From: Klebsiella planticola ATCC 33531
GTDB lineage: Bacteria > Pseudomonadota > Gammaproteobacteria > Enterobacterales > Enterobacteriaceae
Assembly: GCF_000735435.1 (NCBI RefSeq)
Contig: NZ_JMPP01000022.1
Coordinates: forward strand, 62,001-126,000
Length of the DNA: 64,000 nucleotides
Direction: 5' to 3'
Position 1 is the first letter of the stretch; every line of letters starts with the position of its first letter. Positions 18,743-28,226 of the stretch are shown here, in pieces. The position numbers were made by a program, and so were the translations under genes. The notes under the pieces are model-generated. The model had not been told where the DNA came from. It saw only the letters and a program-made list of their open reading frames with translations, and ran no database searches.

Positions 18743-20113
18743 TTACTTTTTCTTCGCCCGGGTTTTCTTCACCGGCGTAATCGTTCTGACTTCGCTTTCG
18801 ACCCAGCCGTCATTTAAACGAGTGGTCAGCAGATCGCCTGTCTTCACCTGTTTGGTTTGCTTCAGCACTTTACCGTCGCTGGCGGAGGTTACGCTATAGC
18901 CGCGGGCCAGCGTTGCTAGCGGGCTCACGGCCTCCAGATGGGTAACCGCGTTTCCGAAGCGCTCGCGGCGCTCGCTTAAACGCGAGCGGATGCTCTCGGC
19001 GAGGCGGTACTCGAGTTGCTGAATGCGTGACTGAATACGGTGGATGCGCGGCTGCGGGTTTTGCATGTTCAGCCGCTGAATGACGCGCTGTTGACGCTGA
19101 TCGGCGCGTTTCATCTGCGTTTCAAGCGCAAGGCGCATCCGCTCGCGTAGCCTTTCCAGCGCCGTTTGCTGGCGTACTAATCGCAGCTGCGGATGCTGCT
19201 GCTGAAGACGATGGAACAGCTGGGTAAAACGACGGTGACGGTTGGCGATAAAATAGTCCATCGCCATTTCCAGACGTTGCTGGCCGGACTGCAGCTGGCG
19301 CAGCAGCTCCTGCTGATTGCGGCTGACAATCTCTGCAGCGGCTGAAGGAGTTGGCGCCCGCAGGTCGGAGACAAAATCGGCGATGGTGACGTCGGTTTCA
19401 TGGCCGACGGCGCTGACGACCGGAATGCGGCTGGCAAAAATCGCCCGCGCTACCCGTTCATCGTTGAAGCTCCATAAATCTTCCAGAGAACCGCCGCCGC
19501 GGCCAACGATCAGCACATCACACTCTTCGCGAAGGTTGGCTAATTGTATGGCGCGAACGATTTGCCCTGGCGCATCGTCGCCCTGAACCGACGTTGGGTA
19601 GATAACCACCGGCAGCGACGGATCGCGTCTTTTCAGCACCTGCAGAATGTCGTGTAGCGCCGCGCCGCTTTTCGAGGTGATGACGCCTACGCAGCGCGCA
19701 GGGGAGGGGAGCGCTTGCTTATGCTGCTGATCGAAAAGACCTTCCGCCGCCAGCAGCGCTTTTAGCTGTTCATACTTTTGCTGTAACAGCCCTTCACCGG
19801 CAGGCTGCATGCTCTCGACGATAATCTGATAGTCGCCGCGCGGCTCATACAGCGTGATATTGGCGCGTACCAGTACCTGCTGTCCGTGCTGCGGGCGAAA
19901 AGTAACCCGACGGTTGCTATTGCGGAACATCGCGCAGCGCACCTGGGCGTTATCGTCTTTTAAGGTGAAGTACCAGTGGCCGGAAGAGGGCTGGCTGAAG
20001 TTTGAGATCTCGCCGCTGATCCAGACCTGGCCCATTTCCTGTTCCAGCAGCAGGCGAACCGTCTGGTTTAGGCGGCTGACCGTGAAAATTGCAGGGGATT
20101 GAGATGGCAACAT
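18743..20113 (-). CDS. xseA: exodeoxyribonuclease VII large subunit
   Basis: A 456-residue subunit, the E. coli length, of the nuclease that degrades single-stranded DNA from either end together with the small XseB subunits. The N-terminal OB-fold ([29 protein letters not shown]) binds DNA. The catalytic core includes [17 protein letters not shown] and [14 protein letters not shown] long coiled-coil region rich in Gln and Arg occupies roughly residues 270-390. The C-terminus is basic (KKTRAKKK). It is divergent from guaB. xseB is not in the window, as expected from its usual place beside ispA. Confidence 0.96.
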   Translation of the reverse strand: MLPSQSPAIFTVSRLNQTVRLLLEQEMGQVWISGEISNFSQPSSGHWYFTLKDDNAQVRCAMFRNSNRRVTFRPQHGQQVLVRANITLYEPRGDYQIIVESMQPAGEGLLQQKYEQLKALLAAEGLFDQQHKQALPSPARCVGVITSKSGAALHDILQVLKRRDPSLPVVIYPTSVQGDDAPGQIVRAIQLANLREECDVLIVGRGGGSLEDLWSFNDERVARAIFASRIPVVSAVGHETDVTIADFVSDLRAPTPSAAAEIVSRNQQELLRQLQSGQQRLEMAMDYFIANRHRRFTQLFHRLQQQHPQLRLVRQQTALERLRERMRLALETQMKRADQRQQRVIQRLNMQNPQPRIHRIQSRIQQLEYRLAESIRSRLSERRERFGNAVTHLEAVSPLATLARGYSVTSASDGKVLKQTKQVKTGDLLTTRLNDGWVESEVRTITPVKKTRAKKK

Positions 20114-20202
20114 GTGAGCAAGATCAAATTTTAAATCAGCAGGTTATTCAGTCGATAGTAACCTGATGATGGACGATCGCAAGTATTATTTTCAAAAAAG
20201 GG

Positions 20203-20231
20203 TAGATGCAATCGGTTACGCTCTGTATAAT
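20203..20231 (+). promoter_or_regulatory. guaBA promoter with PurR operator
   Basis: TATAAT at 20226-20231 pairs with TAGATG at 20203-20208 over 17 bases. The spacer holds ATGCAATCGGTTACGC (20206-20221), a PurR-type operator that matches the known E. coli guaB site. Repression by PurR with hypoxanthine or guanine as corepressor is therefore expected. Confidence 0.8.
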
Positions 20232-20271
20232 GCCACGGCAATATTTATCCACCCTGGTCGAGATATTGCCC

Positions 20272-21738
20272 ATGCTACGTATCGCTAAAGAAGCTCTGAC
20301 GTTTGACGACGTCCTCCTCGTTCCCGCTCATTCTACCGTTCTGCCGAATACTGCCGATCTCAGCACCCAGCTGACGAAGACCATTCGTCTGAATATTCCT
20401 ATGCTCTCCGCAGCCATGGATACCGTAACAGAAGCGCGCCTGGCAATTGCCCTGGCACAGGAAGGCGGCATCGGCTTTATTCACAAAAACATGTCCATCG
20501 AGCGTCAGGCGGAAGAAGTTCGCCGCGTGAAGAAACATGAGTCCGGCGTGGTTTCCGACCCGCAGACCGTACTGCCTACCACCACCCTGCGTGAAGTAAA
20601 AGTGCTGACCGAGCGTAACGGCTTTGCTGGTTATCCGGTGGTGACCGAAGACAACGAACTGGTCGGTATCATCACCGGTCGCGACGTCCGCTTCGTGACC
20701 GACCTGAACCAGCCTGTCAGCGTTTACATGACGCCGAAAGAGCGTCTGGTTACCGTGCGCGAAGGCGAAAGCCGCGAAGTCGTGTTTGCCAAAATGCACG
20801 AAAAACGCGTTGAAAAAGCGCTGGTTGTTGATGATGGCTTCCATCTGCGCGGCATGATTACCGTTAAAGATTTCCAGAAAGCGGAACGTAAACCGAATGC
20901 GTGTAAAGATGAGCATGGTCGTCTGCGCGTCGGCGCAGCGGTTGGCGCAGGCGCAGGCAACGAAGAGCGCGTAGATGCGCTGGTTGCTGCAGGCGTTGAC
21001 GTTCTGCTGATCGACTCCTCCCACGGCCATTCTGAAGGCGTTCTGCAGCGCATTCGTGAAACCCGTGCTAAATATCCTGACCTGCAAATCATCGGCGGCA
21101 ACGTGGCCACCGGTGCCGGCGCACGTGCCCTGGCTGAAGCGGGCGTGAGCGCGGTGAAAGTAGGTATTGGCCCTGGTTCTATCTGTACTACCCGTATCGT
21201 CACCGGCGTTGGTGTCCCGCAGATTACCGCCGTCTCCGACGCGGTAGAAGCGCTGGAAGGTACCGGCATTCCGGTTATCGCCGATGGCGGTATCCGTTTC
21301 TCCGGCGATATCGCGAAAGCAATCGCTGCTGGCGCTGCTGCCGTGATGGTCGGCTCCATGCTGGCGGGTACCGAAGAGTCCCCGGGTGAAATCGAGCTCT
21401 ACCAGGGGCGTTCTTACAAATCTTATCGCGGTATGGGTTCTCTGGGTGCGATGTCCAAAGGCTCCTCTGACCGTTACTTCCAGAGCGACAACGCTGCGGA
21501 CAAACTGGTACCGGAAGGTATCGAAGGCCGCGTTGCCTATAAAGGTCGCCTGAAAGAGATCATTCACCAGCAGATGGGGGGCCTGCGCTCCTGTATGGGA
21601 CTGACCGGTTGTGGTACCATCGACACCCTGCGTACCAAAGCGGAATTCGTGCGTATCAGCGGTGCTGGCATCCAGGAAAGTCACGTTCACGACGTGACGA
21701 TCACCAAGGAATCCCCGAACTACCGCATGGGCTCCTGA
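20272..21738 (+). CDS. guaB: inosine-5'-monophosphate dehydrogenase
   Basis: A 488-residue cytoplasmic enzyme that oxidises IMP to XMP with NAD, the first committed step to GMP. The catalytic cysteine is Cys305 in GPGSICTTR. Two CBS domains lie at about residues 95-205 ([39 protein letters not shown]). The flap signature [10 protein letters not shown] is intact. I chose ATG 20272, which gives [16 protein letters not shown] and the exact E. coli length; the longer ORF from 20206 would begin inside the PurR operator. It is followed by guaA, forming the guaBA operon. Confidence 0.97.
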   Translation: MLRIAKEALTFDDVLLVPAHSTVLPNTADLSTQLTKTIRLNIPMLSAAMDTVTEARLAIALAQEGGIGFIHKNMSIERQAEEVRRVKKHESGVVSDPQTVLPTTTLREVKVLTERNGFAGYPVVTEDNELVGIITGRDVRFVTDLNQPVSVYMTPKERLVTVREGESREVVFAKMHEKRVEKALVVDDGFHLRGMITVKDFQKAERKPNACKDEHGRLRVGAAVGAGAGNEERVDALVAAGVDVLLIDSSHGHSEGVLQRIRETRAKYPDLQIIGGNVATGAGARALAEAGVSAVKVGIGPGSICTTRIVTGVGVPQITAVSDAVEALEGTGIPVIADGGIRFSGDIAKAIAAGAAAVMVGSMLAGTEESPGEIELYQGRSYKSYRGMGSLGAMSKGSSDRYFQSDNAADKLVPEGIEGRVAYKGRLKEIIHQQMGGLRSCMGLTGCGTIDTLRTKAEFVRISGAGIQESHVHDVTITKESPNYRMGS

Positions 21739-21745
21739 TTTTCAT

Positions 21746-21766
21746 CGCCCGGTCATGCGCCGGGCG
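21746..21766 (+). terminator. hairpin between guaB and guaA
   Basis: CGCCCGG (21746-21752) and CCGGGCG (21760-21766) form a 7-bp GC stem followed by ATTTTATTT. It could be a partial terminator that tunes guaA relative to guaB, or an mRNA processing signal. Confidence 0.45.
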
Positions 21767-21803
21767 ATTTTATTTAATCGCTACTGCTCTGGAATAAACG
21801 TCA

Positions 21804-23381
21804 ATGACGGATAACATTCATAAACATCGCATTCTAATCCTGGACTTCGGTTCTCAGTACACCCAGTTGGTTGCGCGTCGCGTACGTGAATTAGGGGTTT
21901 ATTGCGAGCTGTGGGCCTGGGACGTAACGGAAGCTCAGATTCGTGAGTTCAATCCTAGCGGCATCATTCTTTCCGGCGGCCCGGAAAGCACCACTGAACA
22001 TAACAGCCCGCGCGCGCCGCAGTATGTGTTCGAAGCCGGTGTACCGGTGTTTGGCGTTTGCTACGGTATGCAGACCATGGCAATGCAGCTGGGCGGCCAT
22101 GTAGAAAGTTCTAATGAGCGCGAGTTCGGCTATGCGCAGGTTGAAGTTGTTACCGATAGCGCGCTGGTGCGCGGTATTGAAGACTCCCTGACCGCTGAAG
22201 GCAAGCCGCTGCTCGACGTCTGGATGAGCCACGGCGACAAAGTTACCGCGATCCCGTCTGACTTTGTTACCGTTGCCAGCACTGAAACCTGCCCGTTTGC
22301 CATTATGGCGAACGAAGAAAAACGCTTCTACGGCGTGCAGTTCCACCCGGAAGTGACCCACACCCGCCAGGGTATGCGTATGCTGGAGCGCTTCGTGCGC
22401 GACATCTGCCAGTGTGAAGCTCTGTGGACGCCGGCAAAAATCATCGACGATGCCGTTGAGCGTATCCGCCAGCAGGTTGGCAATGACAAAGTGATCCTCG
22501 GCCTCTCCGGCGGCGTGGACTCCTCCGTGACCGCAATGCTGCTGCACCGCGCTATCGGGAAAAACCTGACCTGCGTATTCGTGGACAATGGTCTGCTGCG
22601 TCTGAACGAAGCCCAGCAGGTTATGGACATGTTCGGTGACCACTTCGGTCTGAACATCGTTCACGTGGAAGGCGAGAAGCGTTTCCTGGACGCGCTGAAA
22701 GGCGAGAACGATCCGGAAGCCAAACGCAAAATCATCGGTCGCGTGTTCGTCGAAGTGTTCGACGAAGAAGCGTTGAAGCTGGAAGACGTTAAATGGCTGG
22801 CGCAGGGTACCATCTACCCGGATGTCATCGAATCCGCTGCGTCTGCAACCGGTAAAGCGCACGTCATCAAATCTCACCACAACGTGGGCGGCCTGCCGAA
22901 AGAGATGAAGATGGGGCTGGTTGAACCGCTGCGTGAGCTGTTCAAAGACGAAGTGCGTAAGATTGGTCTGGAGCTGGGCCTGCCGTACGACATGCTGTAC
23001 CGTCATCCGTTCCCGGGGCCGGGTCTCGGCGTTCGCGTACTGGGCGAAGTGAAGAAAGAGTACTGCGACCTGCTGCGTCGGGCGGATGCTATCTTCATCG
23101 AAGAGCTGCATAAAGCCGACCTCTACAACAAAGTGAGCCAGGCGTTCACCGTGTTCCTGCCGGTCCGCTCTGTAGGCGTCATGGGCGATGGCCGTAAGTA
23201 CGACTGGGTCGTTTCCCTGCGTGCGGTCGAAACCATCGACTTTATGACCGCGCACTGGGCGCACCTGCCCTATGACTTCCTTGGCCGCGTCTCCAACCGC
23301 ATCATCAACGAAGTCAACGGCATTTCCCGCGTCGTCTATGACATCAGCGGCAAGCCGCCGGCAACGATCGAGTGGGAATAA
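21804..23381 (+). CDS. guaA: GMP synthase, glutamine-hydrolysing
   Basis: A 525-residue enzyme converting XMP to GMP with ATP and glutamine. The N-terminal class I amidotransferase has its nucleophile at Cys86 ([10 protein letters not shown]) and the partner His/Glu in QFHPEVTHT. The ATP pyrophosphatase domain has the PP-loop [11 protein letters not shown]. The C-terminal dimerisation domain has [15 protein letters not shown] and ends in [10 protein letters not shown]. It is the second gene of guaBA and is followed by a strong terminator. Length equals E. coli GuaA. Confidence 0.97.
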   Translation: MTDNIHKHRILILDFGSQYTQLVARRVRELGVYCELWAWDVTEAQIREFNPSGIILSGGPESTTEHNSPRAPQYVFEAGVPVFGVCYGMQTMAMQLGGHVESSNEREFGYAQVEVVTDSALVRGIEDSLTAEGKPLLDVWMSHGDKVTAIPSDFVTVASTETCPFAIMANEEKRFYGVQFHPEVTHTRQGMRMLERFVRDICQCEALWTPAKIIDDAVERIRQQVGNDKVILGLSGGVDSSVTAMLLHRAIGKNLTCVFVDNGLLRLNEAQQVMDMFGDHFGLNIVHVEGEKRFLDALKGENDPEAKRKIIGRVFVEVFDEEALKLEDVKWLAQGTIYPDVIESAASATGKAHVIKSHHNVGGLPKEMKMGLVEPLRELFKDEVRKIGLELGLPYDMLYRHPFPGPGLGVRVLGEVKKEYCDLLRRADAIFIEELHKADLYNKVSQAFTVFLPVRSVGVMGDGRKYDWVVSLRAVETIDFMTAHWAHLPYDFLGRVSNRIINEVNGISRVVYDISGKPPATIEWE

Positions 23382-23402
23382 CTCCCCGGCATTGTTAAAC
23401 GA

Positions 23403-23435
23403 AGCCCTCTGTTTTTACAGGGGGCTTTTTCTTTT
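23403..23435 (+). terminator. terminator after guaA
   Basis: AGCCCTCTG (23403-23411) pairs with CAGGGGGCT (23418-23426), 6-base loop, then a T-rich tail. It closes the guaBA operon. Confidence 0.9.
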
Positions 23436-23446
23436 CTGCCGCCGGA

Positions 23447-24439
23447 TTAATGCTGAGTTTTATCGCTGAACTGGGGCACTTCCGTTGAGAAACGCGCGCT
23501 GCGAGCATCGCGTTCATAACCCTGATTCTGGCTCAGAATCGCATAGAGCTCGGGGCGTCTGCCGTGAATCCAGCGTCGGCCCGTGGACATGGTAAGCAGG
23601 CTTAAATCCAGCGTGGCGCAGACCAGGGTGTCTTCAAACGCATCGGTTTCTGCAATAATGCGGCCATAGGGATCGATAATCATCGCATTGCCGGTACGCA
23701 CCTCCCCGTTGTCGAGCCCGACGCCATTGCTGAATAAGATAAACATCCCGTTATCGTGCGCTCTTGAGGGCAGCCAGCGGAGCAACCATTCCCGACCGTT
23801 ACGGCCCTAGAACGCGGCTTTCAGCGCGTCAGGATCCTGATACCGGTTCTCCCAAAGGGCTACGGGTACGGGCTTCATCCCGAACGGGCTGCGGGAGTTC
23901 GTACCGCCGGTTTGATGAGGGGCCAGCAGGATATCCGCGCCCAGCAGCGCGGTAGCTCGTGCATTTTCCGTCAGATTATTGTCCCAGCAGATCAGAACGC
24001 CAACTTTCACTCCCCACGGCGTATCGAAGACGGTGAAGCTATCCCCCTGGTCTATCGCCGGATGTTCAAAGGCGTGCAGCTTGCGGTGGATATGTCTCTG
24101 GCCATCCGGCATACAAACGACGTAGGTGTTATACAGGCGATCGTCACTCGCTCTTTCAATCAGCCCCACGCCAATGGCCATCTCGTAACTTTGTGCCAGG
24201 CGGGCAATTCTCGCCAGGGAAGGACTGTCGTCAATGGGCTCGGCGAGCGACCCCACCTCTTCGGCGCTGAGATCGATAACGTGCCAGTAGCCGGTAATGC
24301 ACATTTCGGGAAAGGCCAGAATGCGGGTACCTTCGCCGGCTGCCTGATGAATAAAGCGTTCCATAATGCCCAGGTTATAGGACTTATCATTAGCGCGGTG
24401 GCAGAACTGTACCGTAGCTACCTGAAGTTCGTTGTTCAT
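23447..24439 (-). pseudogene. nitrilase-family amidohydrolase interrupted by an amber codon
   Basis: A carbon-nitrogen hydrolase whose frame runs from ATG 24439 to a stop at 23447 (330 codons) but contains one in-frame TAG at 23807-23809, codon 211. Upstream lie all three catalytic residues of the family: Glu45 (FPEMCITGY), Lys120 (HRKLHAF) and Cys151 (LICWDNNLTENA). Downstream the same frame, with no shift, reads GRNGREWLLRWLPSRAHDNG and then a normal family C-terminus (FSNGVGLDNGEVRTGNAMII). So the lesion is a single nonsense codon, not decay. The N-terminal piece would lack the last core strands of the fold and is probably inactive. AGAGAC precedes the ATG. A divergent LysR gene lies 94 bases away. 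Substrate is unknown; aliphatic amide or nitrile hydrolysis is the family default. A sequencing error is possible. Confidence 0.75.
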
Positions 24440-24495
24440 AGGTCTCTTCTCGTTGCTAAAAACTGAGCGCATTACGCCAGCAGAGACACAGGATG

Positions 24496-24501
24496 TATAA
24501 T
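24496..24501 (+). promoter_or_regulatory. -10 element for the divergent LysR gene
   Basis: TATAAT lies 33 bases before the LysR start in the 94-base gap shared with the nitrilase gene. LysR regulators usually bind such divergent gaps, so this is the likely control region of both genes. I see no clear T-N11-A operator that I can defend. Confidence 0.4.
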
Positions 24502-24533
24502 CACGCTTTCTCCGCGTTTGATAAGGGACTGGA

Positions 24534-25418
24534 ATGGACATCAGATTAATACGGGCGTTCGTCACCCTGGCCCAGCAGCGGCGCTACCATGCGGCGGCGG
24601 AGCGGCTTTGTTTGACCCAACCGGCGCTGACGAAACAAATCCAGACCCTGGAGCATCTGACGGGCATGACCCTTTTTCAGCGGGGGCGGCAGGGAGCACA
24701 GCTAACCGCGGCGGGGGAGGCTATCTATTCTCAGGCCTGCCATTTTGTGGCGCAGCATGACCAGTTTTGTGCCTGGACGGAGCAGGTCCGGCGCGGAAAC
24801 GTCGGCACGCTGGCGCTGGGATTCGGCATCTCAACCTTCCAGTTGGCCCCGGCGCAAGTTAAAGCCTTTCGCCAGCAGTTTCCCGATATTGACGTCTCCC
24901 TCAACGATATCGCTTCCCACGAGCAGTATCGAATGCTGCTGGAGGGGCAGCTGCATGCCGGGTTCGTGCGGATGCCCGTTCCGGACGCGCTGGAGGCCCA
25001 GGCGCTGATGGAAGAGAGCCTGGTGCTTGCCGTGCCCGCTGGCGCAACGCAGGCGCTCCCGGATATCGCCTCGGTGCTCCGACAGTTCCCGCTGCTGCAA
25101 ATTAACCCAAGGCGCGGCCGTGGGTTGGCACAGCAAACGGCGCATTTCCTGCAAATCAATTGCCTGACCGCTGACATTGTGGCGGATGCTGACGATATTC
25201 ATACGCTGCTGGCGCTGGTTGCCGCCGGAAATGGTGTTGCGCTGCTTCCCGCCGGCGCATGTCATCTCCTGCCGGCGGGCATAACGCTCGTTACCGTGAC
25301 GGGGGAGGGCGCGCAATGGCAGGTTGGCGTTGCCTGGAATCCACAGGTGGTAGATGCCGTCCGCGATCGTTTTATCGCGATGGTCTGTCGGAAGAACGGG
25401 GAGATACCTCCTCGCTAA
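24534..25418 (+). CDS. LysR-family transcriptional regulator
   Basis: A 294-residue regulator. Residues 1-60 are the winged helix-turn-helix typical of LysR proteins (MDIRLIRAFVTLAQQRRYHA, AERLCLTQPALTKQIQTLE). Residues about 90-290 form the periplasmic-binding-like effector domain. It is divergent from the amber-interrupted nitrilase gene, the classic arrangement for a LysR regulator and its target, and is convergent with an MFS transporter. The effector cannot be told from the sequence. If the nitrilase has truly been lost, this regulator may now be an orphan or may act on the transporter. Confidence 0.85.
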   Translation: MDIRLIRAFVTLAQQRRYHAAAERLCLTQPALTKQIQTLEHLTGMTLFQRGRQGAQLTAAGEAIYSQACHFVAQHDQFCAWTEQVRRGNVGTLALGFGISTFQLAPAQVKAFRQQFPDIDVSLNDIASHEQYRMLLEGQLHAGFVRMPVPDALEAQALMEESLVLAVPAGATQALPDIASVLRQFPLLQINPRRGRGLAQQTAHFLQINCLTADIVADADDIHTLLALVAAGNGVALLPAGACHLLPAGITLVTVTGEGAQWQVGVAWNPQVVDAVRDRFIAMVCRKNGEIPPR

Positions 25419-25444
25419 GGCGCGTGCAGGTATCGCCACGAAGT

Positions 25445-26647
25445 TCAGGAATCAATGGCTGCCGGCATCGCCTCTGGAGGCTGGTCGGACTGGCTCCGGG
25501 CAATGGCCAGCGCCAGCCCGGCGACCACCAGCGTCAGCGCAGCGGAAACACCTAAGCTCCCCTGCACCCCGAACTGCTGATTTAACCAGGCGTAGACAAA
25601 CGGCGAGGCGGCGGCCAGCAGCTGGGCGGGGATCAACAGGATACCGGTGCGGCTGGCGTAATCCTCGGCGGCAAAAAGCTGTAGCGGTAGCGTGGCCTTA
25701 AACACGGTCGTTAACCCATTGATGGCGCCATAGCCCAGCACAAATCCGCCGGCCGCCCAGATGAGATATGGCCCGCTCAGACCGAGGGCGAAACAGACCG
25801 GCATCAGCAACGTGGTCAGCAGCGTAAGTCGAAGCGGCGTGAGCACCGAACCCGAGGCGACCTCCAGAAAACGGGCGCCGGTCTGGCCAATGCCCCAGAG
25901 CATCCCCGCCGCCACTGGCAGACCGTAGTGGGCAATAAATTCCGGCAAATGGGTGGAGGTTCCGTTAGAAACAAACGTCACCAGCGCGATCAGCGCCGCA
26001 TACAGCAGACCAACGCGTCTCTGCTGGTGAGAAGTGGGCCGATGCGCTTTCGGGGGTATCGCCGCCGGTCGCCTGGCATTCGGCATTCGCCAGAGCAACA
26101 GTGCGCTGAACAGGCCCAGCAGGCCATAAACCAGCAACGCCTCCCGCCAGCTCATCATCGTCAACAAAAATGCGCCCAGTGGCCAAAACAGAGCGGAAGC
26201 CAGGCCGCCAGCCAGCGTCACGCGGGAAAGGGTTCGTCTTGCCTGTTGTCCGTACAGATTCACCAGCGCGGCGAACAGCGCATCATACAGCGCCAGACGC
26301 ATTCCGATACCGGTAAGTAGCCAGGCACCCAGCCAACCGGATAGGGTAGGTATAGCGGCCATCATGAAACAGCCTGCGGCGATCGCCAGCGTGCCGCTGA
26401 CCACAATTTGTTGGCCGCCAAAGCGGGCCAGCAGGCGGGCGACAAACGGGGAGATTAGCGCCATTATCAACATGGCGATCGTCAGGCCGAGGTAGATTTG
26501 TGTCTCTGGCCAGCCGGTGTCCTGCCCGATAGCCCGGGCAAAAGTGCCCGGCATATAAAATGAAATTCCCCAGTTAATCAGCTGATTGCATCCAGCGGCA
26601 AGCGTCAGCATGGCGGGCGCGGCGCGTCTGTTTTCCGTATTTTTCAT
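25445..26647 (-). CDS. MFS transporter
   Basis: A 400-residue integral inner-membrane protein with about 12 hydrophobic segments, beginning MLTLAAGCNQLINWGISFYM. A short basic loop (ARLLARFGGQQ) follows the second segment, as in the major facilitator superfamily, and a basic cytoplasmic loop (NARRPAAIPPKAHRPTSHQQ) separates the two six-helix halves. The substrate is unknown. It is divergent from a second LysR regulator with about 100 bases between them, which implies that regulator controls it. The block is absent from the E. coli gene order. Confidence 0.82.
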   Translation of the reverse strand: MKNTENRRAAPAMLTLAAGCNQLINWGISFYMPGTFARAIGQDTGWPETQIYLGLTIAMLIMALISPFVARLLARFGGQQIVVSGTLAIAAGCFMMAAIPTLSGWLGAWLLTGIGMRLALYDALFAALVNLYGQQARRTLSRVTLAGGLASALFWPLGAFLLTMMSWREALLVYGLLGLFSALLLWRMPNARRPAAIPPKAHRPTSHQQRRVGLLYAALIALVTFVSNGTSTHLPEFIAHYGLPVAAGMLWGIGQTGARFLEVASGSVLTPLRLTLLTTLLMPVCFALGLSGPYLIWAAGGFVLGYGAINGLTTVFKATLPLQLFAAEDYASRTGILLIPAQLLAAASPFVYAWLNQQFGVQGSLGVSAALTLVVAGLALAIARSQSDQPPEAMPAAIDS

Positions 26648-26746
26648 TCGTATCTCAGTCTGTTATGCAGTTGTCGGCAGCATAACCTGCGCGCTATTGT
26701 GCAGGCAGACTCGTTCGTTTATGACCCTTATAAGAGAAACTTTGAG

Positions 26747-27640
26747 ATGACGACGCTTAATCTGGGAAACCTGGCTACTTTTCGACTGGTGGTACAGCGG
26801 GGGAGCTTCTCTGCTGCTGCGGATATCCTGGGGCTATCGCAGCCCGCGGTCAGTCTGCAGGTCCGTCAGCTGGAACAGTTTCTGCAGACCCGGTTGATTG
26901 AGCGGACCGGACGGGGGATTAAAGCGACGGCGGCCGGTATGGCTCTGCTGGCTCACGGTGACAATATTGAACGAGCGGTCAGCGCGGCGGTGCTGTCGGT
27001 CAGCGAGTTTAGTCGCGAAATCAGCGGCGCGATAACGCTCGGAACGGGGGCCACGGCCTGCATTCATCTGTTACCGCCTGTCTTACAGCAGTTGCGGCAG
27101 GCGCATCCGCTGCTGACGGTAGGCGTGACGACCGGCAATACGCTGGATATCGTGCGTGCCGTGGAGGAGAACCGACTCGATCTCGGACTGGTCACGCTTC
27201 CGGCGCACGGGCGCAACCTGGCAATAGCCCCGCTGGTGGAAGAGGAGTTTGTGTTTATTTTTGCCTGCGGACAGGATGCGCTGCCGCTGGAGCTGACGCC
27301 GGAGGTGCTGCAGGCGCTGCCGCTGATTGCCTTTGAGGCCGGAAGCGGAACCCGGGAGCTGATTGATGGCTGGTTTCGTGCTAGCGGGCGCGATATTTCG
27401 CCAGTGATGCAGCTGGGCAGTATTGAAGCCATCAAGCGAATGGTGCGTGCCGGACTGGGATACAGCATTGTTCCACGCATGGCGGTGGCGCATCATGACG
27501 ATCGGCAGGGGTTACGCGTTCAATCGCTGACGCCAGTACTCCACCGTCAGTTGGGAGTCGTGATGCGTCAGGATAAAATTCTCAGCAAAGGGATCGGCGA
27601 AATGCTGCGCCTGCTGCGAGAGGTGCAGTTTACCGTTTAA
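26747..27640 (+). CDS. LysR-family transcriptional regulator
   Basis: A 297-residue LysR regulator with the N-terminal winged helix-turn-helix (NLATFRLVVQRGSFSAAADI, LGLSQPAVSLQVRQLEQFLQ) and a C-terminal effector domain. I chose ATG 26747, where the conserved helix begins, over the longer ORF from 26699, which starts at GTG within the intergenic region. The ribosome-binding sequence is poor, so the start is not certain. It is divergent from the MFS transporter, its most likely target. It is distinct in sequence from the other LysR protein in this island, so they are not a recent duplicate. Confidence 0.82.
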   Translation: MTTLNLGNLATFRLVVQRGSFSAAADILGLSQPAVSLQVRQLEQFLQTRLIERTGRGIKATAAGMALLAHGDNIERAVSAAVLSVSEFSREISGAITLGTGATACIHLLPPVLQQLRQAHPLLTVGVTTGNTLDIVRAVEENRLDLGLVTLPAHGRNLAIAPLVEEEFVFIFACGQDALPLELTPEVLQALPLIAFEAGSGTRELIDGWFRASGRDISPVMQLGSIEAIKRMVRAGLGYSIVPRMAVAHHDDRQGLRVQSLTPVLHRQLGVVMRQDKILSKGIGEMLRLLREVQFTV

Positions 27641-27682
27641 AGCAATGTCATGCCGTACTGGCTGGCACCGTAATGTGCTGGC

Positions 27683-27874
27683 TTATTCCCGCGGCGTGGT
27701 ATCAACCGGGAGCGTCGATTGCTGGGACTCGATCTTGTCCTGATGATGATACCAGGCGCCAATAGAAGAGTAGACAAAGCGTCCAAAGAAGAAGATAAAG
27801 CTGATAAGCAGTACGATACGGGTCATGCGACGGTTAAATCGATGTCGTTTACGCATACTGGGTGCCTGACTCAC
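27683..27874 (-). CDS. yfgG: small membrane protein YfgG (DUF2633)
   Basis: A 63-residue protein with a basic N-terminus (MRKRHRFNRRMTR), one transmembrane helix (IVLLISFIFFFGRFVYSSIG) and a short polar tail. It matches E. coli YfgG along the whole length. The start is GTG at 27874, preceded by AAGGA; a longer ORF extends upstream but lacks resemblance to the family and includes no comparable ribosome-binding site. Its role is not established. In E. coli it also lies beside yfgF. Confidence 0.85.
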   Translation of the reverse strand: MSQAPSMRKRHRFNRRMTRIVLLISFIFFFGRFVYSSIGAWYHHQDKIESQQSTLPVDTTPRE

Positions 27875-28226
27875 AAAAGGTTCCTTGAGGTATACCCACA
27901 ACTGGGGCGATAAGGGTATTAAGGCACAGGAATGCAGCAGGGTCAATTGATGAGGATGTAAAAATCCGCCGCTCAAACATTACTTAATGTTATGTAAGAT
28001 AATTATCACATTCACATCCTTTTTCTTTCATTCGAACAGACGCATAAAAATAAGCTTTATTAATCATAGCTAAAAGGTTTATTGATTTATATCAACAGTC
28101 CGCGTGTGCTGATAACTAAAATCTCTTGCCTGTTCCGCGTAGGTATTCCTTATGCGGCTAGGATGGTTAGGTTGGATGCCTGCCTGAATATACCCTGCGG
28201 GAATTTGGGTTATCTGTCGAGCATCA
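27875..28226. other. 352-base intergenic region upstream of yfgF
   Basis: AT-rich gap between divergent yfgG and yfgF. It holds the yfgG ribosome-binding sequence at its left edge, AT-rich sequence at 27985-28080 and, near 28090, an FNR operator with a matching -10 element. No further ORF was found. Confidence 0.7.
28082..28122 (+). promoter_or_regulatory. FNR box and promoter of yfgF
   Basis: TTGATTTATATCAA at 28082-28095 is a perfect match to the FNR consensus TTGAT-N4-ATCAA. TAAAAT at 28117-28122 would give a start near 28130, which puts the FNR centre at about -41.5, the class II activation position. E. coli yfgF is known to be FNR-dependent, so anaerobic expression is expected. Confidence 0.85.

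Noticed and set aside
20275-21690. A 471-codon ORF antisense to guaB
   Set aside because: It is a shadow frame produced by the strong codon bias of guaB; the protein has no recognisable motif, and guaB itself is full length.
21891-23264. A 457-codon ORF antisense to guaA
   Set aside because: Same cause: biased codons of a highly expressed gene leave the opposite strand open. No ribosome-binding site or family features.
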